The notes under the pieces are model-generated. The model was not told the origin of the DNA. It did no database searches and saw only the letters and a program-made list of their open reading frames with translations. A DNA stretch of 64,000 bases from Bacillota bacterium (lineage in GTDB: Bacteria; Bacillota; Clostridia; Christensenellales; Aristaeellaceae), in assembly GCA_023411395.1 (NCBI GenBank), contig JAEYOV010000071.1:62001-126000 (forward strand). The letters run 5' to 3'. A program made the position numbers and the translations under genes. Below are positions 18,151 through 28,300 of this stretch, one piece after another. The stretch's first letter is position 1; each line of letters starts with the position of its first letter.

Positions 18151-18882
18151 TCACGCTTGCTTTTGAATGATGCCGGGAACGGGCCGGGGGGCTTTGTAAA
18201 CGGAATTCGGATAAAAATAGGAAGGATACTTTTCGCGTATGGCCTGCTCGTCCACCTGATAGCGGGACAGATGCTTTGTCACGGCGGCGACGGCTTCCAA
18301 AGCGTTTTTATCCCGTATGGCCTGCACGATGGCAGCATGGTCGTTTACGATCTTGATTTCCTTGATGGTCATCAAGCTCATGCTGCGGACGCGGTCAAAG
18401 TGCAAGGTCATATTGTTCATAAGGTGATAGGTCCGAAGCTTGTTCGTCAGGCGGAACAGCTCCTTGTGGAACTCGTCGTCCATCTCCATGAGCTTTTCCG
18501 GCACGTTGTTTTCCACGTAAAACGCCTGAAGCTTTAAGTTGGCATCAATAATGGAAAAGTCCAGCGTATCGGCCATGGCGCATGCAAGCTCCACAATGGC
18601 TTTTTCCAGCGTCAGGCGAAGGAAACGGCTTTCCTCCACCAGGTTGTAATCCACCAGCGCGATACGGCTGCCCCGCTGCGGAAGGATTTCCACAATCTGA
18701 ATCTTGGCAAGCTCGATCAGCGCCTCGCGGATGGGCGTGCGGGAAAGCCCCATGGCTTCCGATAGTTCATTCTCGCTGACCATGCTTCCGGGGGCCAGAT
18801 CCAGCGTTGTGATATTGTGCTTGATCATGCGCAGGGCATAATCCCGGGCGGTCTCACGGGAAAAGCGTTCTGTGATCCTCAT
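18151..18882 (-). CDS. GntR-family (FCD-type) transcriptional regulator
   Basis: This 243-residue protein has a GntR winged helix (residues about 12-70; LAPGSMVSENELSEAMGLSRTPIREAL is the recognition region) and a C-terminal all-helical FCD ligand domain of the FadR subgroup, with metal/ligand-site residues in DDEFHKELFR and NDHAAIVQAI. It lies downstream of uxuA and the TRAP genes, and most such regulators near uxuA sense hexuronate pathway intermediates. A CATACTAGTATG palindrome abuts its own -35 box and a related site sits in the dctP promoter, so it probably represses both itself and the operon until the inducer is present. The inducer is inferred, not shown. Confidence 0.88.
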   Translation of the reverse strand: MRITERFSRETARDYALRMIKHNITTLDLAPGSMVSENELSEAMGLSRTPIREALIELAKIQIVEILPQRGSRIALVDYNLVEESRFLRLTLEKAIVELACAMADTLDFSIIDANLKLQAFYVENNVPEKLMEMDDEFHKELFRLTNKLRTYHLMNNMTLHFDRVRSMSLMTIKEIKIVNDHAAIVQAIRDKNALEAVAAVTKHLSRYQVDEQAIREKYPSYFYPNSVYKAPRPVPGIIQKQA

Positions 18883-18908
18883 ATACTGCCCCTGTTCTTT
18901 TTGTACAC

Positions 18909-18949
18909 AGTATAGCGTTTCGCGCGCGCCCCGTCAACATACTAGTATG
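18909..18949 (-). promoter_or_regulatory. gntR promoter with palindromic operator
   Basis: On the minus strand the order is CATACTAGTATG (perfect 12-bp palindrome, 18949-18938), then -35 TTGACG (18937-18932), a 17-base spacer and -10 TATACT (18914-18909), 27 bases before the ATG. The palindrome resembles GntR/FadR-type operators and matches the one in the dctP promoter. Confidence 0.75.
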
Positions 18950-19034
18950 GCAGGGCGCGCGTGCCGTTTGCATATGCCTGTGCAGCGTGCTTCTGACGCT
19001 ATGGGGCCCATCTGCATCTCACAAATGAAGGAAT

Positions 19035-20111
19035 TCAGCGGGGCGTCAGCTTTTCGCAGGCCTCCCACAAACCGTTAAGATAGCATGCGCCCAAGGCCCG
19101 GTCGTATAGCCCGTAGCCGGGGCGCGCTTTTTCGCCCCAGATCATGCGGCCGTGATCCGGCCTGATGTAGCCGTCGAAGCCGCCGTCATACAACCCCTTG
19201 ACAATTGCCAGCATGTCAAGGTCGCCTGAAGTACTCAGATGCGCGCACTCATCAAAATCCACCGGCGTTAAGTGCTTCACGTTGCGCAGGTGCGCAAAGG
19301 GTATCCGGTCCATTTTCGCAAACTCTTTTGCCATGGCCGGCAGGTCGTTGTCCATGCTGCTGCCCAGGCTGCCCGTGCAGAAGGTTAAACCGCTTGCGGG
19401 GCTGTCGTACAAAGACAGGAAGGTGCGGATGTGCTCCGCGTCCGTAATCACCTTGGGCAGGCCGAACAGCGGCCACGGCGGATCGTCGGGATGGATGGCC
19501 ATGCGGATGCCGCACTCCTGCGCCACGGGAATCACCGCATCCAGGAAGTACCGCATGTTCTTCCAATATTCCTCAACGGTGACATTCTGATAAAAGTCGA
19601 TATCGGCAGCCATGGCGGACACCCGCTCCGGCTCCCAGCCGGGCAGCGAATATCCGCGGGCCTTGCTGAACATGGACTGCCCCATAGCGGCTGGATTCAT
19701 TTTTAGCACCTGCTCATGCCGGTAGGCCATGACCGTGCTGCCGTCCGCCGCGGGGAAAGCCAGGTCGCTGCGCGCCCAGTCGATAACGGGCATAAAGTTG
19801 TAGCAGAGGCATTTGACGCCGGCTTCTTTCAGATTTTTGAGGGTTGCGATGTAGTTTTCGATATAACGGTCCCGGGACGGCAGCCCCTTTTTGATGTCCT
19901 CGTGGATGTTGACGCTCTCGATGACCTCCATTTCCAGCCCTGCATCACCGATCATCGTGCGCAAGTCATTGAGCACATCCAGCGGCCATACCTCGCCTAC
20001 GGGTATTTTCGGCAGGCAGGTGGCTACGCCCGAAACGCCCGGCACCTGCCGTATCTGCGCAAGGGTTACGCTGTCATCTCCATAAGGGAACCAACGCAGT
20101 ATCATTTTCAT
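19035..20111 (-). CDS. uxuA: Mannonate dehydratase
   Basis: UxuA converts D-mannonate to 2-keto-3-deoxygluconate in glucuronate catabolism. The 358-residue TIM-barrel protein carries family segments VESVNIHEDIKKG (near 64), CYNFMPVIDWARSDL (near 105), AIHPDDPPWPLFGLPK (near 205), the CTGSLGS box and RPDHGRMIWGE (near 316). The length agrees with the family. It is 15 bases downstream of the TRAP large permease and shares its transcript, which points to a hexuronate or related sugar acid as the transported substrate. A GGAG site lies 10 bases before the ATG. Confidence 0.95.
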   Translation of the reverse strand: MKMILRWFPYGDDSVTLAQIRQVPGVSGVATCLPKIPVGEVWPLDVLNDLRTMIGDAGLEMEVIESVNIHEDIKKGLPSRDRYIENYIATLKNLKEAGVKCLCYNFMPVIDWARSDLAFPAADGSTVMAYRHEQVLKMNPAAMGQSMFSKARGYSLPGWEPERVSAMAADIDFYQNVTVEEYWKNMRYFLDAVIPVAQECGIRMAIHPDDPPWPLFGLPKVITDAEHIRTFLSLYDSPASGLTFCTGSLGSSMDNDLPAMAKEFAKMDRIPFAHLRNVKHLTPVDFDECAHLSTSGDLDMLAIVKGLYDGGFDGYIRPDHGRMIWGEKARPGYGLYDRALGACYLNGLWEACEKLTPR

Positions 20112-20126
20112 GTGTTCACAGCTCCA

Positions 20127-21407
20127 TTAACCAAATACCAGATTGGGCAGCCACATAAACAGCCACGGGCAGAAGACCAAAAGCACGATCTCTACAAGGA
20201 TCGCCGCGAAGAACGGCAGGCTTTCCCTGGTGTATTCATCAATGGGGCACCGCAAAATGGCGCAGGAGGAATACATGGCCGTGCCGACAGGGGGTGTCAT
20301 GCCGCCCAAAGTGACAGTGGTCATGAACACCAGGCCGAAGTGAACGGGGTCCACGCCCATGTTCTTCAAAATCGGCAGGAAGATCGGCGTGAGCAGCAGG
20401 GTGTTGACCGTTCCCTCCATAAACATGCCCGCAACAAACACAAATGCGCATACGACCAGCATGACCACATTGCTGTTGCTGCTGATGCCGGTGATGAAAC
20501 CTGCCATGGTCTGCGGCACCTTGTCGTAGATGATTCCGTAGCCTAAAATGGCACTGGTCATGATGATGAACAGGATCACGCCGTTGTCGCTTAAGGTATT
20601 CTTCGCGACATCGATCAAGCCCTTCCAGGTCATTTCCTTATAGACGAACTTCCCTATGATAAAAGCGTATACCACCGCGAAGGCGCCCGCCTCGCTGGCG
20701 GTGAAGATGCCAAAACGAATGCCTATGATCAGGATCAGCGGGAAGATAAGCGCCCATACGCTGTCCTTGAAGGCTGCCCAGACCTCCCTGATGGAAGGCC
20801 GGCGGTCATTTTCCACGGGGTAGTTGCGCTTTTTGGCAATGCCCCAGGAGGTGACCATCAATATGGCGCACATCAGCACGCCGGGGATAATGCCCGCCAG
20901 AAACAGCTTGCCGATGGACACGCCGCCTGTGACGCCGTACAGGATCAGCCCCACGCCCGGCGGGATGGTGGCTGTGATCAGACTGGACAGGGAATTGACA
21001 GCGCAGGCGTAACCTTTCGAATAACCCCGGTCCAGCATGGCAGGCCCAAGGATGCGTGTTTCCATGGCCGCGTCGGCGCATGCGGAACCCGATACGCCGC
21101 CCATAAGGGTGGACAGCACGCAGCTTACCAGCGCCAGGCCGCCGGCGAGGTGGCCTGTCAAAACGGTGGCAAACCTGACCAGGCGGCGGGTGATGCCTGT
21201 TTCATTCATCAGGTTGCCGGCCAGCACAAAGAACGGCACCGCCAGCAGCGGAAAGCTTTGGGTGGAGGCAACCATTTTCTGCACGGGGATGATCCACGAA
21301 AGATCCGGGGTAACCACAAAAAATGCAAGGCTTGCGATGCCGATGGCAAAGGCCAGCGGAACATTCAGCGCCAAGAATACCACGAAGAGGATGGCAACGA
21401 TGCCCAC
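20127..21407 (-). CDS. TRAP transporter large permease (DctM)
   Basis: This 426-residue protein is the 12-helix subunit of a TRAP carrier, driving uptake with the sodium gradient. Family features include GGVSGSACADAAMETRILGP (near 105-125), TATIPPGVGLILYG and TTVTLGGMTPPVGT near the C-terminus. The start is a GTG with GGAG ten bases upstream. It is followed by uxuA and preceded by the dctQ subunit. Confidence 0.94.
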   Translation of the reverse strand: MGIVAILFVVFLALNVPLAFAIGIASLAFFVVTPDLSWIIPVQKMVASTQSFPLLAVPFFVLAGNLMNETGITRRLVRFATVLTGHLAGGLALVSCVLSTLMGGVSGSACADAAMETRILGPAMLDRGYSKGYACAVNSLSSLITATIPPGVGLILYGVTGGVSIGKLFLAGIIPGVLMCAILMVTSWGIAKKRNYPVENDRRPSIREVWAAFKDSVWALIFPLILIIGIRFGIFTASEAGAFAVVYAFIIGKFVYKEMTWKGLIDVAKNTLSDNGVILFIIMTSAILGYGIIYDKVPQTMAGFITGISSNSNVVMLVVCAFVFVAGMFMEGTVNTLLLTPIFLPILKNMGVDPVHFGLVFMTTVTLGGMTPPVGTAMYSSCAILRCPIDEYTRESLPFFAAILVEIVLLVFCPWLFMWLPNLVFG

Positions 21408-21436
21408 AGCCGTTCCACTCCTTTCCTATTTCGATT

Positions 21437-21919
21437 TCATTGCAGAACAGCCGGGTCTTTCCAGCCGCGTAAAAGGTTAATAACCTGCTCGGCGATGGTG
21501 AGCAGCATGAGTACGGAAATAAGTGGAACAGCCCCCGTGGCGTAGGAATAGCTGATTTGCAGCGTGGAGTATTTGCGCAGCACATTGCTGATGCACAGCG
21601 AAACTCCCCAATACGTGACAAAAACCAGGAATGCGGCACAGAGCAGATAAGAACCCAAGGCCAGCATTTTTTGCATTTTCACCGGGAATTTACGTACCAG
21701 CAGGTCAACGCCCATATGCGCCTTCTTCTTCAGCGCCAGGTCCGCCCCCAGCATGCTGATCCAGACGAACAGCAATTGCGCCGCGTCCACGCTCCAGACG
21801 ATGGGATGCTTGAATACCCTGAGCACGGCGGAGGCGAAGACCAGGGCGACAATGGAAATCAGCATGACTGTGCCAACCGCATGCTCAGCCATCCTTATCG
21901 CCTCATTGAACTTTTTCAT
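21437..21919 (-). CDS. TRAP transporter small permease (DctQ)
   Basis: This 160-residue, four-helix membrane protein is the small subunit that pairs with DctM. Helices lie at about 15-37, 48-66, 88-108 and 128-148. WISMLGADLALKKKAHMGVDLLV (near 50-72) is the typical DctQ loop. It sits between dctP and dctM. Confidence 0.9.
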   Translation of the reverse strand: MKKFNEAIRMAEHAVGTVMLISIVALVFASAVLRVFKHPIVWSVDAAQLLFVWISMLGADLALKKKAHMGVDLLVRKFPVKMQKMLALGSYLLCAAFLVFVTYWGVSLCISNVLRKYSTLQISYSYATGAVPLISVLMLLTIAEQVINLLRGWKDPAVLQ

Positions 21920-21998
21920 GATGGACTCCTTTCCATTTGAAGAAAGCGGGAAAGGCGCCCTGCCCTCCCCGCCTCATCGCTTGTTTGCCGCGAATGGG

Positions 21999-22982
21999 TT
22001 ATTGTCCCAGCACCTCGTCGATTTTGGCCTTCAGTTCTGCCCAGCCCATCTTTTCGTACACGCTGGCGGAGGCATCCTTGAACAGGCTTTGATCCACATC
22101 CACGAATACGATGCCCTTTTCCGCCATTTCCTTGTTGAATTCCTCTTCCTTTTGCAGCGTCAGCTGCGTGGCGTAGTCGCCGGCTTCCATGGAACACTTG
22201 ACCAGCGCTTCCTGATACTCCACGGGCAGCGTCTGATACCAGCTTTCGCTGATGACAAGGCCGGTGTACAGAAGGAAGTGGGCGCTCTTGGCGCAGTACT
22301 TGGTCACTTCATACAGGGATGCGCCATATACGGCGGTGGTCTGCGCTTCCACGCTGTCGATCACCTGGGACTGAAGGCCGCTGTAGGCTTCCGACCAGGC
22401 CAGGCTGGTGGGTGTCGCGCCCATGGCTTTCATGGATTCCTGGGCGACCTGGCTGCCCATGGTGCGTACACGCAGGCCGGTAAGGTCGGCAGGCGTTTCC
22501 ACCTTGCTGTTCGTCCAGAAATTACGGGCGCCTTGATACCAGTTGCAGCCAAGGTCGCGCAGGCCGTGGGTCGCTAGCTCGGCATCCCAGCCCTTGAAGA
22601 TGTCGGTCTCAATGAACTTGCGGGCATTCTCCACGCTGTCAAAGGCGTAGGGGCCTGCGTAGACTGCCATGTCCGGAACGTAGTCGGCCAGCATGCCGGT
22701 GTCGATGATGACACCCACATTCGCGCCGCTCTTGGCCTGCTCCAGAACGTCCGCGGTATCGCCCAACTGGCTGGAAGGATATACCTCGATCTTCACTTCC
22801 CCGTTGGTGGCCGCAGCCATGTCCTCAGCCAGTTTCTGCATGCCCAGCACGATGGGGTCGGTATCCACGAGCACTGTGCTCAGCTTGAGGGAATAGGTTT
22901 TTGTTTCGGCGGCGGCGCCGAAGGATGCCGCCATGGTGAGTACCATGGCCAAAACCAGGGCAAGAGACAGAAGCTTCCTCAT
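21999..22982 (-). CDS. TRAP transporter substrate-binding protein (DctP)
   Basis: This 327-residue secreted binding protein starts with a cleavable signal peptide (MRKLLSLALVLAMVLTMAAS, then A-rich). It matches the DctP family: QLGDTADVLEQAKSG, and LTGLRVRTMGS (near 160-172) with the arginine that normally clamps a carboxylate. It is the first gene of dctPQM-uxuA, downstream of an operator-bearing promoter. With uxuA as the only enzyme in the unit, a uronate or aldonate ligand is likely; this is inference. Confidence 0.93.
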   Translation of the reverse strand: MRKLLSLALVLAMVLTMAASFGAAAETKTYSLKLSTVLVDTDPIVLGMQKLAEDMAAATNGEVKIEVYPSSQLGDTADVLEQAKSGANVGVIIDTGMLADYVPDMAVYAGPYAFDSVENARKFIETDIFKGWDAELATHGLRDLGCNWYQGARNFWTNSKVETPADLTGLRVRTMGSQVAQESMKAMGATPTSLAWSEAYSGLQSQVIDSVEAQTTAVYGASLYEVTKYCAKSAHFLLYTGLVISESWYQTLPVEYQEALVKCSMEAGDYATQLTLQKEEEFNKEMAEKGIVFVDVDQSLFKDASASVYEKMGWAELKAKIDEVLGQ

Positions 22983-23030
22983 GAAAACGTTCCTCCTTAT
23001 TCCTTTTGCACAACGAGTGCCTCTACACAG

Positions 23031-23059
23031 ATCATATCACTAGTATACTAGCATGTCAA
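23031..23059 (-). promoter_or_regulatory. dctPQM-uxuA promoter with operator in the spacer
   Basis: On the minus strand TTGACA (23059-23054) and TATGAT (23036-23031) are spaced by exactly 17 bases. The spacer contains CTAGTATACTAG (23040-23051, perfect palindrome), overlapping CATGCTAGTATA, which matches the CATACTAGTATG operator of gntR. A protein bound here would block RNA polymerase, giving simple repression. Confidence 0.8.
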
Positions 23060-23124
23060 TGGGGAAATCAATCTGTTTCAACGCATATGTGTTCATTATA
23101 GTATAAGGAAGATATAGATTATTC

Positions 23125-23153
23125 TTGTATTATTCCATGTATTCTGCTATGCT
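23125..23153 (+). promoter_or_regulatory. Promoter of the TPR membrane protein gene
   Basis: TTGTAT (23125-23130) and TATGCT (23148-23153) with a 17-base spacer lie 37 bases before the likely GTG start at 23190. Confidence 0.5.
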
Positions 23154-23189
23154 GTCCATGGGATAATCTTGTATGCAAGGGGAATGAAT

Positions 23190-24029
23190 GTGATCAAACT
23201 GTTCAAAGAGAGCATATGCTTTTACCGTATCGGGCTGGCCATCAGCATGCTTGCCGGCGGGAGCTATCTGATGTATCTTTGGAACAGGTATGGATTTTCG
23301 CCCATATTGCTGCTTGCACTCCCTGCATTCATGCTGTGTGCATTTCTTGCATGGTTTGGCGCGCTGATTGCAGCCACCGCCGCCCACCAAAGGCTTTTGG
23401 ATATATTGTATAACCGGTTGGAGCCGCAGGCTTTTATAGCGGCCTATCATCCTTATGCAATGGCGCATAAGGGCGGTCAGTTGCATAGGATCACGATGCT
23501 GGCCCATCTGGCCAATGGTTACGCCAATGACGGCCGGTACGACGAGGCCATCCGGCTGCTTGCGGATGTTTCCGTTCCGGCCGGCAGGCAGCACGATAAT
23601 CTGCTGGCCTTGGTGCAGGGCAATCAAATGGAATACCATCTGATGAAGCGGGATGTGGAATCGGCGCGGGAACTATTTGATGCCCAGGAGGATTTGGTCA
23701 ATTCCGCCAAAGGACGCATATCCCCTGCCTTTGCGCACAACCTGGCCCTTGCGCGGGAGCATTTGAACTATTTGCTGGGGCAGCCGGTGCAGGACCTGTG
23801 CCTGCGCAACGAATTGACTGTAAGCAGCAATATGCTTCACAAGCTCAACATCCGTCTGCTGCTTGCCCGGGACTGGCTGAAGGAAGGGCGCAATGAGGAC
23901 GCGCTGAATTATCTGAAGGCAGTTTTAAGGGATGGGAAAAACACTGACGCCGCGCGCAAGGCAAAGGCGATATTGGCGGAGCAAGGCGCGGACCGGCAAG
24001 AAAAGCATCCTGAAAGGGAACATGCTTGA
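23190..24029 (+). CDS. Membrane-anchored helical-repeat (TPR-like) protein of unknown function
   Basis: I do not recognise a named family. The 279-residue product has two N-terminal transmembrane segments (about 10-32 and 38-60), then a soluble region of helical hairpins resembling tetratricopeptide repeats (AHLANGYANDGRYDEAIRLLADV, ARELFDAQEDLVNSAKG, LARDWLKEGRNEDALNYLKAVL). Such proteins usually scaffold other proteins at the membrane. The GTG at 23190 is preferred because AGGGG lies seven bases upstream; an ATG six bases earlier overlaps that site. It has its own promoter and terminator and no functional neighbours. Confidence 0.75.
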   Translation: MIKLFKESICFYRIGLAISMLAGGSYLMYLWNRYGFSPILLLALPAFMLCAFLAWFGALIAATAAHQRLLDILYNRLEPQAFIAAYHPYAMAHKGGQLHRITMLAHLANGYANDGRYDEAIRLLADVSVPAGRQHDNLLALVQGNQMEYHLMKRDVESARELFDAQEDLVNSAKGRISPAFAHNLALAREHLNYLLGQPVQDLCLRNELTVSSNMLHKLNIRLLLARDWLKEGRNEDALNYLKAVLRDGKNTDAARKAKAILAEQGADRQEKHPEREHA

Positions 24030-24255
24030 AGCCCGAGGCATTGGCAATGCGATAAGCAGTGGTATGCTATTCCGCGTATACTGTCTTCATGGTTCCATCT
24101 GGAATGGTAATTTGGTGCAATTTTCCATGCGTAAAAGCTGCGGCCAGGCGCAAAATAATGCCGAGGTGAAAGCAATGAGAACTCAATCTGATTTGCAACA
24201 CCTTGGCAATCTTCTGGAGTTTAACGCAGGTGTGTTTAGTCCAGGGGATTAAAGC

Positions 24256-24283
24256 AGAAGAGCGGGCAAGTGCCCGCTCTTCT
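24256..24283. terminator. Hairpin terminator between convergent TPR gene and RNase Z gene
   Basis: AGAAGAGCGGGCA pairs with TGCCCGCTCTTCT in a near-perfect stem located between the two convergent genes, thirteen bases past the stop of the leftward gene. Confidence 0.7.
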
Positions 24284-24295
24284 TACGTATACCCA

Positions 24296-25219
24296 CTATT
24301 GTTTTTGGCCAAGGGTGATGCGCATGCCGTCGCTGGCTGCCACTGCCTCCGGGAAGATGCGCCTGGCATTTTCAAGGCAGGCCGCCGGGTCCACAAGGGC
24401 GGGGCTGTAGTGGGTAAGCCATAGGCGCTTTGCGTTTGCCTCCTTTGCCAGCCGGGCGCTGTCAGAAAACAGCATGTGCCCCTTCTCCTCCATTTTGGTG
24501 CGCAGGCCCTCGTCGCCATGCATCCCCTCACTGATGAGCAGATCCACATCGCGGGCAAAATTGATCAGCTCATCCATGGGCCTGGTATCGGTGCAGTAGC
24601 AAACCTGTACCGGGGCCCGTGTACCATCCAGGACCATATTCGGCTCAATGAGCCGGCCATCCGTCAGTATGACAGTCTGTTCTTCATGAAGAATATGATA
24701 CATATGGGGGGGGATGCCCAGCGCCCGCGCCTTCTCCGGATTAAAAATGGGCTTTCGCCTGACGGCGATGCGGTACCCGAGGCACGGCATGGAGTGATGG
24801 AGGGGCAGGGAAGAAATGCGCATAGGCCCGATCACTAGTTCCGTAGGCGCATCAAACTTCCACTCATACAATTCAAGGGGATAGGGAAGGGCCGGCACGA
24901 TCACCGTAAGTGCGGAAACCACATCATGAAGTCCCACAGGACCGATAATAGCAAGAGGGGTGGCTTTGCCGCTGTTGCCCAGCGTTAAAAGAAGCCCCGG
25001 CAATCCCGCAATATGGTCTGCGTGAAAATGGGTGATCAGCATTATGTCAAGGCGGCTCGCCTTGCATCCGGCTGCCCTCAGAGAAATTTGCGTACCTTCA
25101 CCGCAGTCGATGAGCAATGCTTTCCCCATACATTCCAGCCAGCAGCAGGTCAGCCACCGGTTAACAAGTGGAATCATACCGCCAGTGCCCGGCATGCAAA
25201 CGTCAACCATCCTGATCAA
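24296..25219 (-). CDS. RNase Z-like metallo-beta-lactamase-fold hydrolase
   Basis: This 307-residue protein resembles ribonuclease Z, which removes 3' trailers from pre-tRNA. The metal motif THFHADHIAGLPGLL (His64, His66, Asp68, His69) is intact, as are LIDCGEGTQISLR (near 36-48), CYCTDTRPMDELI with the metal Asp, and WLTHYSP with the last His. The length is normal for the short form. The first codon here is a TTG at 25219; an ATG at 25210 is an alternative and neither has a strong ribosome binding site. It is transcribed away from the activase gene. Confidence 0.82.
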   Translation of the reverse strand: MIRMVDVCMPGTGGMIPLVNRWLTCCWLECMGKALLIDCGEGTQISLRAAGCKASRLDIMLITHFHADHIAGLPGLLLTLGNSGKATPLAIIGPVGLHDVVSALTVIVPALPYPLELYEWKFDAPTELVIGPMRISSLPLHHSMPCLGYRIAVRRKPIFNPEKARALGIPPHMYHILHEEQTVILTDGRLIEPNMVLDGTRAPVQVCYCTDTRPMDELINFARDVDLLISEGMHGDEGLRTKMEEKGHMLFSDSARLAKEANAKRLWLTHYSPALVDPAACLENARRIFPEAVAASDGMRITLGQKQ

Positions 25220-25354
25220 CTCGCTTCTTACGTCCTTTAAGGTCTATTATCTGCCCGTTTTCTGCTTTCTAGTATATCATTTCTTTTCGTGAATGGATTC
25301 ATATATGCTTTCCATTCCTTCCCTTTGTATTGACGCAGCACCCTCATAGGAACC

Positions 25355-28300
25355 ATGCCCAAACAGACGCATAATCCCACTTATCGATGGAAGAATAGCA
25401 TTCGAATACGTTTTGGGGAGGAAGCAAAACTGAGTTCCGCTATGGAGAAAAGCAATGCTGCCGAAGACAGCATTTTTCGTCTGGGCGTAGATGTAGGCTC
25501 GACAACCATAAAGCTTGCCGTTCTCGATCATGAAGACAGGCTGCTTGACAGCAAATATTCCAGGCACTATTCCGATCTTTGGGCAGCACTGCAAAAACTC
25601 ACTGGCGAATTATTGGACGCATTTGGGGATGCTCCTGTGGACGTAACAATCACCGGATCGGGAGGCCTCTCCATTTCACAAAGGCTGAATTTGCCGTTTG
25701 TTCAGGAAGTCATTGCAGGCAGCAAAGCCATTGAGCGGTATATCCCGGATGTGAAAACAATCATCGAGCTGGGTGGGGAGGACGCGAAATTAACCTTTTT
25801 GGATAACGGCGCGGATCAAAGAATGAACGGAATCTGCGCGGGAGGGACAGGCGCATTTATCGACCAGACGGCAGCCCTTTTGAAAACCGACGCGGCCGGG
25901 CTGAACGGGCTTGCCGAAAGTTCGCGCGCAATCTATCCCATTGCCGCCCGGTGCGGCGTATTTGCCAAAACGGATATTCAGGCGCTGCTGAATGAAGGGG
26001 CCCGGAAGGAGGACATCGCCGCTTCCGTCTTTCAGGCGGTTGTCCAACAAACAATCGGCGGGCTGGCCTGCGGAAGAAAAATTCATGGGAAAGTGGCCTT
26101 CCTGGGCGGGCCCTTGCATTTTCTGCCGCAGCTGCGGCTGAAGTTCCAGGAAACTTTGGGATTAAACGATGATGAGATGGTCGTGCCCAAGAAAGCGGAG
26201 GCCTACGTGGCCATAGGAGCCGCGCTTTGCGGCGGAAGGCGGGCAGGCGGTGAGGCGGGTGAAAAGGGATTATCGCTCGCGCAATTGCTTGAAAGGATCA
26301 AATCAACCGAAAACAGCATGGGCGGATCAGCCCGTATGGAGCCTTTATTCGCCAGTGGCGGCGCATACCGGCAATTCCAAGCAAGGCATGCCCGGCATCA
26401 GGTAAAAAGAAAATCGCTTATGGCCCATCAGGGCAAATGCTTCCTGGGTTTTGATGTTGGTTCCACCACCTGCAAAGCCGCTCTCATTGATGAAGAGGCG
26501 GCTCTCCTTTTTTCGTATTATGCAAACAATGACGGAAGCCCGCTTCTCTGTGCGGCAAAGATGCTGCGGGAGGTATATGCCCGCCTTCCTGCACAGGCGG
26601 AGATTGCCTACTCGGCGGTCACCGGCTATGGGGAACATTTGATCAAAGCGGCGTTTTCCTGTGACATGGGGGAAGTGGAAACGGTCGCCCACTTGACCGC
26701 CTCGAAACATTTTTTGCCGGGTGTGGAGCTCATTCTGGATATCGGCGGGCAGGACATGAAATGCATCAGGGTGCGTGATGGGATGATCGACAGCGTACTG
26801 CTGAACGAGGCGTGTTCCTCCGGATGCGGTTCCTTTATAGAGGCGTTCGCAAAATCGCTGGACATGACCATCGGGGAGTTTGCCATGAAAGGAATTGAGG
26901 CCTCCTCTCCCGCGGATCTTGGCTCGCGCTGCACGGTATTTATGAATTCAAAAGTCAGGCAGGCTCAAAAGGAAGGCATCCCGGTAGGAGACATATCTGC
27001 CGGGCTTTGCTATTCCGTGATCAAAAATGCGCTTTATAAAGTGATGAGAGTAAAGCATCCGTCCGAATTGGGCGAGCGGATCATGGTGCAGGGCGGAACA
27101 TTCCTGAATGATGCCGTTTTGCGCAGCCTGGAGATGATAACGGGAAAAGAGGTCGTCCGGCCAGACATCGCCGGATTCATGGGCGCGTTTGGCGCCGCCC
27201 TGCTGGCAAGGAGCGCCTGGCGGGAAGGGATCAAATCGTCGCTGATCCACGCCTCGAAGCTGGATTCCTTTTCTGTGGAAACAAAGACAATGCGGTGCGG
27301 CGGATGTATGAACCATTGCCTGCTGACTGTTAACAGCTTTGCCGGCGGAAGAAGGCTCATCACCGGCAACCGCTGCGAAAAAGGCGCGGGGATGGAAAAG
27401 CCAAATTCCATTCCCAATCTTTTTGATTTCAAATACAACAGACTTTTTGATTACCGGCCGCTGGAAAGGGAAAAGGCGCCGCGGGGCGTGATAGGAATCC
27501 CCCGGGTATTGAACATGTATGAAAACTATCCCTTCTGGTTCACCTTTTTCACGGCGCTTGGCTTTAGGGTTGAGCTGTCCCCGGCTTCCAGCCGGAAATT
27601 GTATGAACGCGGGATGGACACCGTTTCTTCCGATACGGCCTGCTATCCCGCCAAACTGGCTCATGGCCATATCCTGGCCCTGGTTGATCAAAATGTAAAG
27701 CACATTTTTTTTCCCTGTATCCCCAAGGAACGGGCGGAGATCCGCTGCGCCGACAACCATTACAACTGCCCGATGGTGATCTCTTACCCGGAAGTTATTC
27801 GGGTGAATATGGATGCGTTGCGTGAAAACGGCGTATGCTTTCATCAGCCCTTCCTGCCATATCATTTGGAGGATGGGCTTGCACATAGGCTGCTCGAAGA
27901 GTTCCGTGAATTCAATCTTACTTTCAAGGAAGTGAAGCAGGCGGTAGAGCTTGCCCGGAAGGAAGACTGGAAATTCAAGGAGGATGTACGGAAAAAAGGC
28001 GAGGAAACGCTCCGCTGGCTTAAAGAAACCGGAAAACACGGTATTGTTTTGTCGGGAAGGCCGTATCACCTGGATCCGGAAGTGAACCACGGGATTCCCA
28101 ATCTGCTGACAACCTTGGGGATGGCCGTACTGACCGAGGATGCCATCGCCCATCTGGGCAGGGTGGAGAGGCCTTTGCGCGTGCGGGACCAATGGATGTA
28201 TCACTCCCGGCTGTACGAGGCGGCGGATTTTGTATCCCGGCAGGAAAACCTTGAGCTTGTGCAACTGAACTCCTTCGGCTGCGGCCCGGATTCCATTGCA

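Noticed and set aside
23932..24252. 106-codon frame overlapping the end of the TPR gene
   Set aside because: No ribosome binding site, overlaps a real gene for a third of its length and ends inside the terminator region; no resemblance to any protein.
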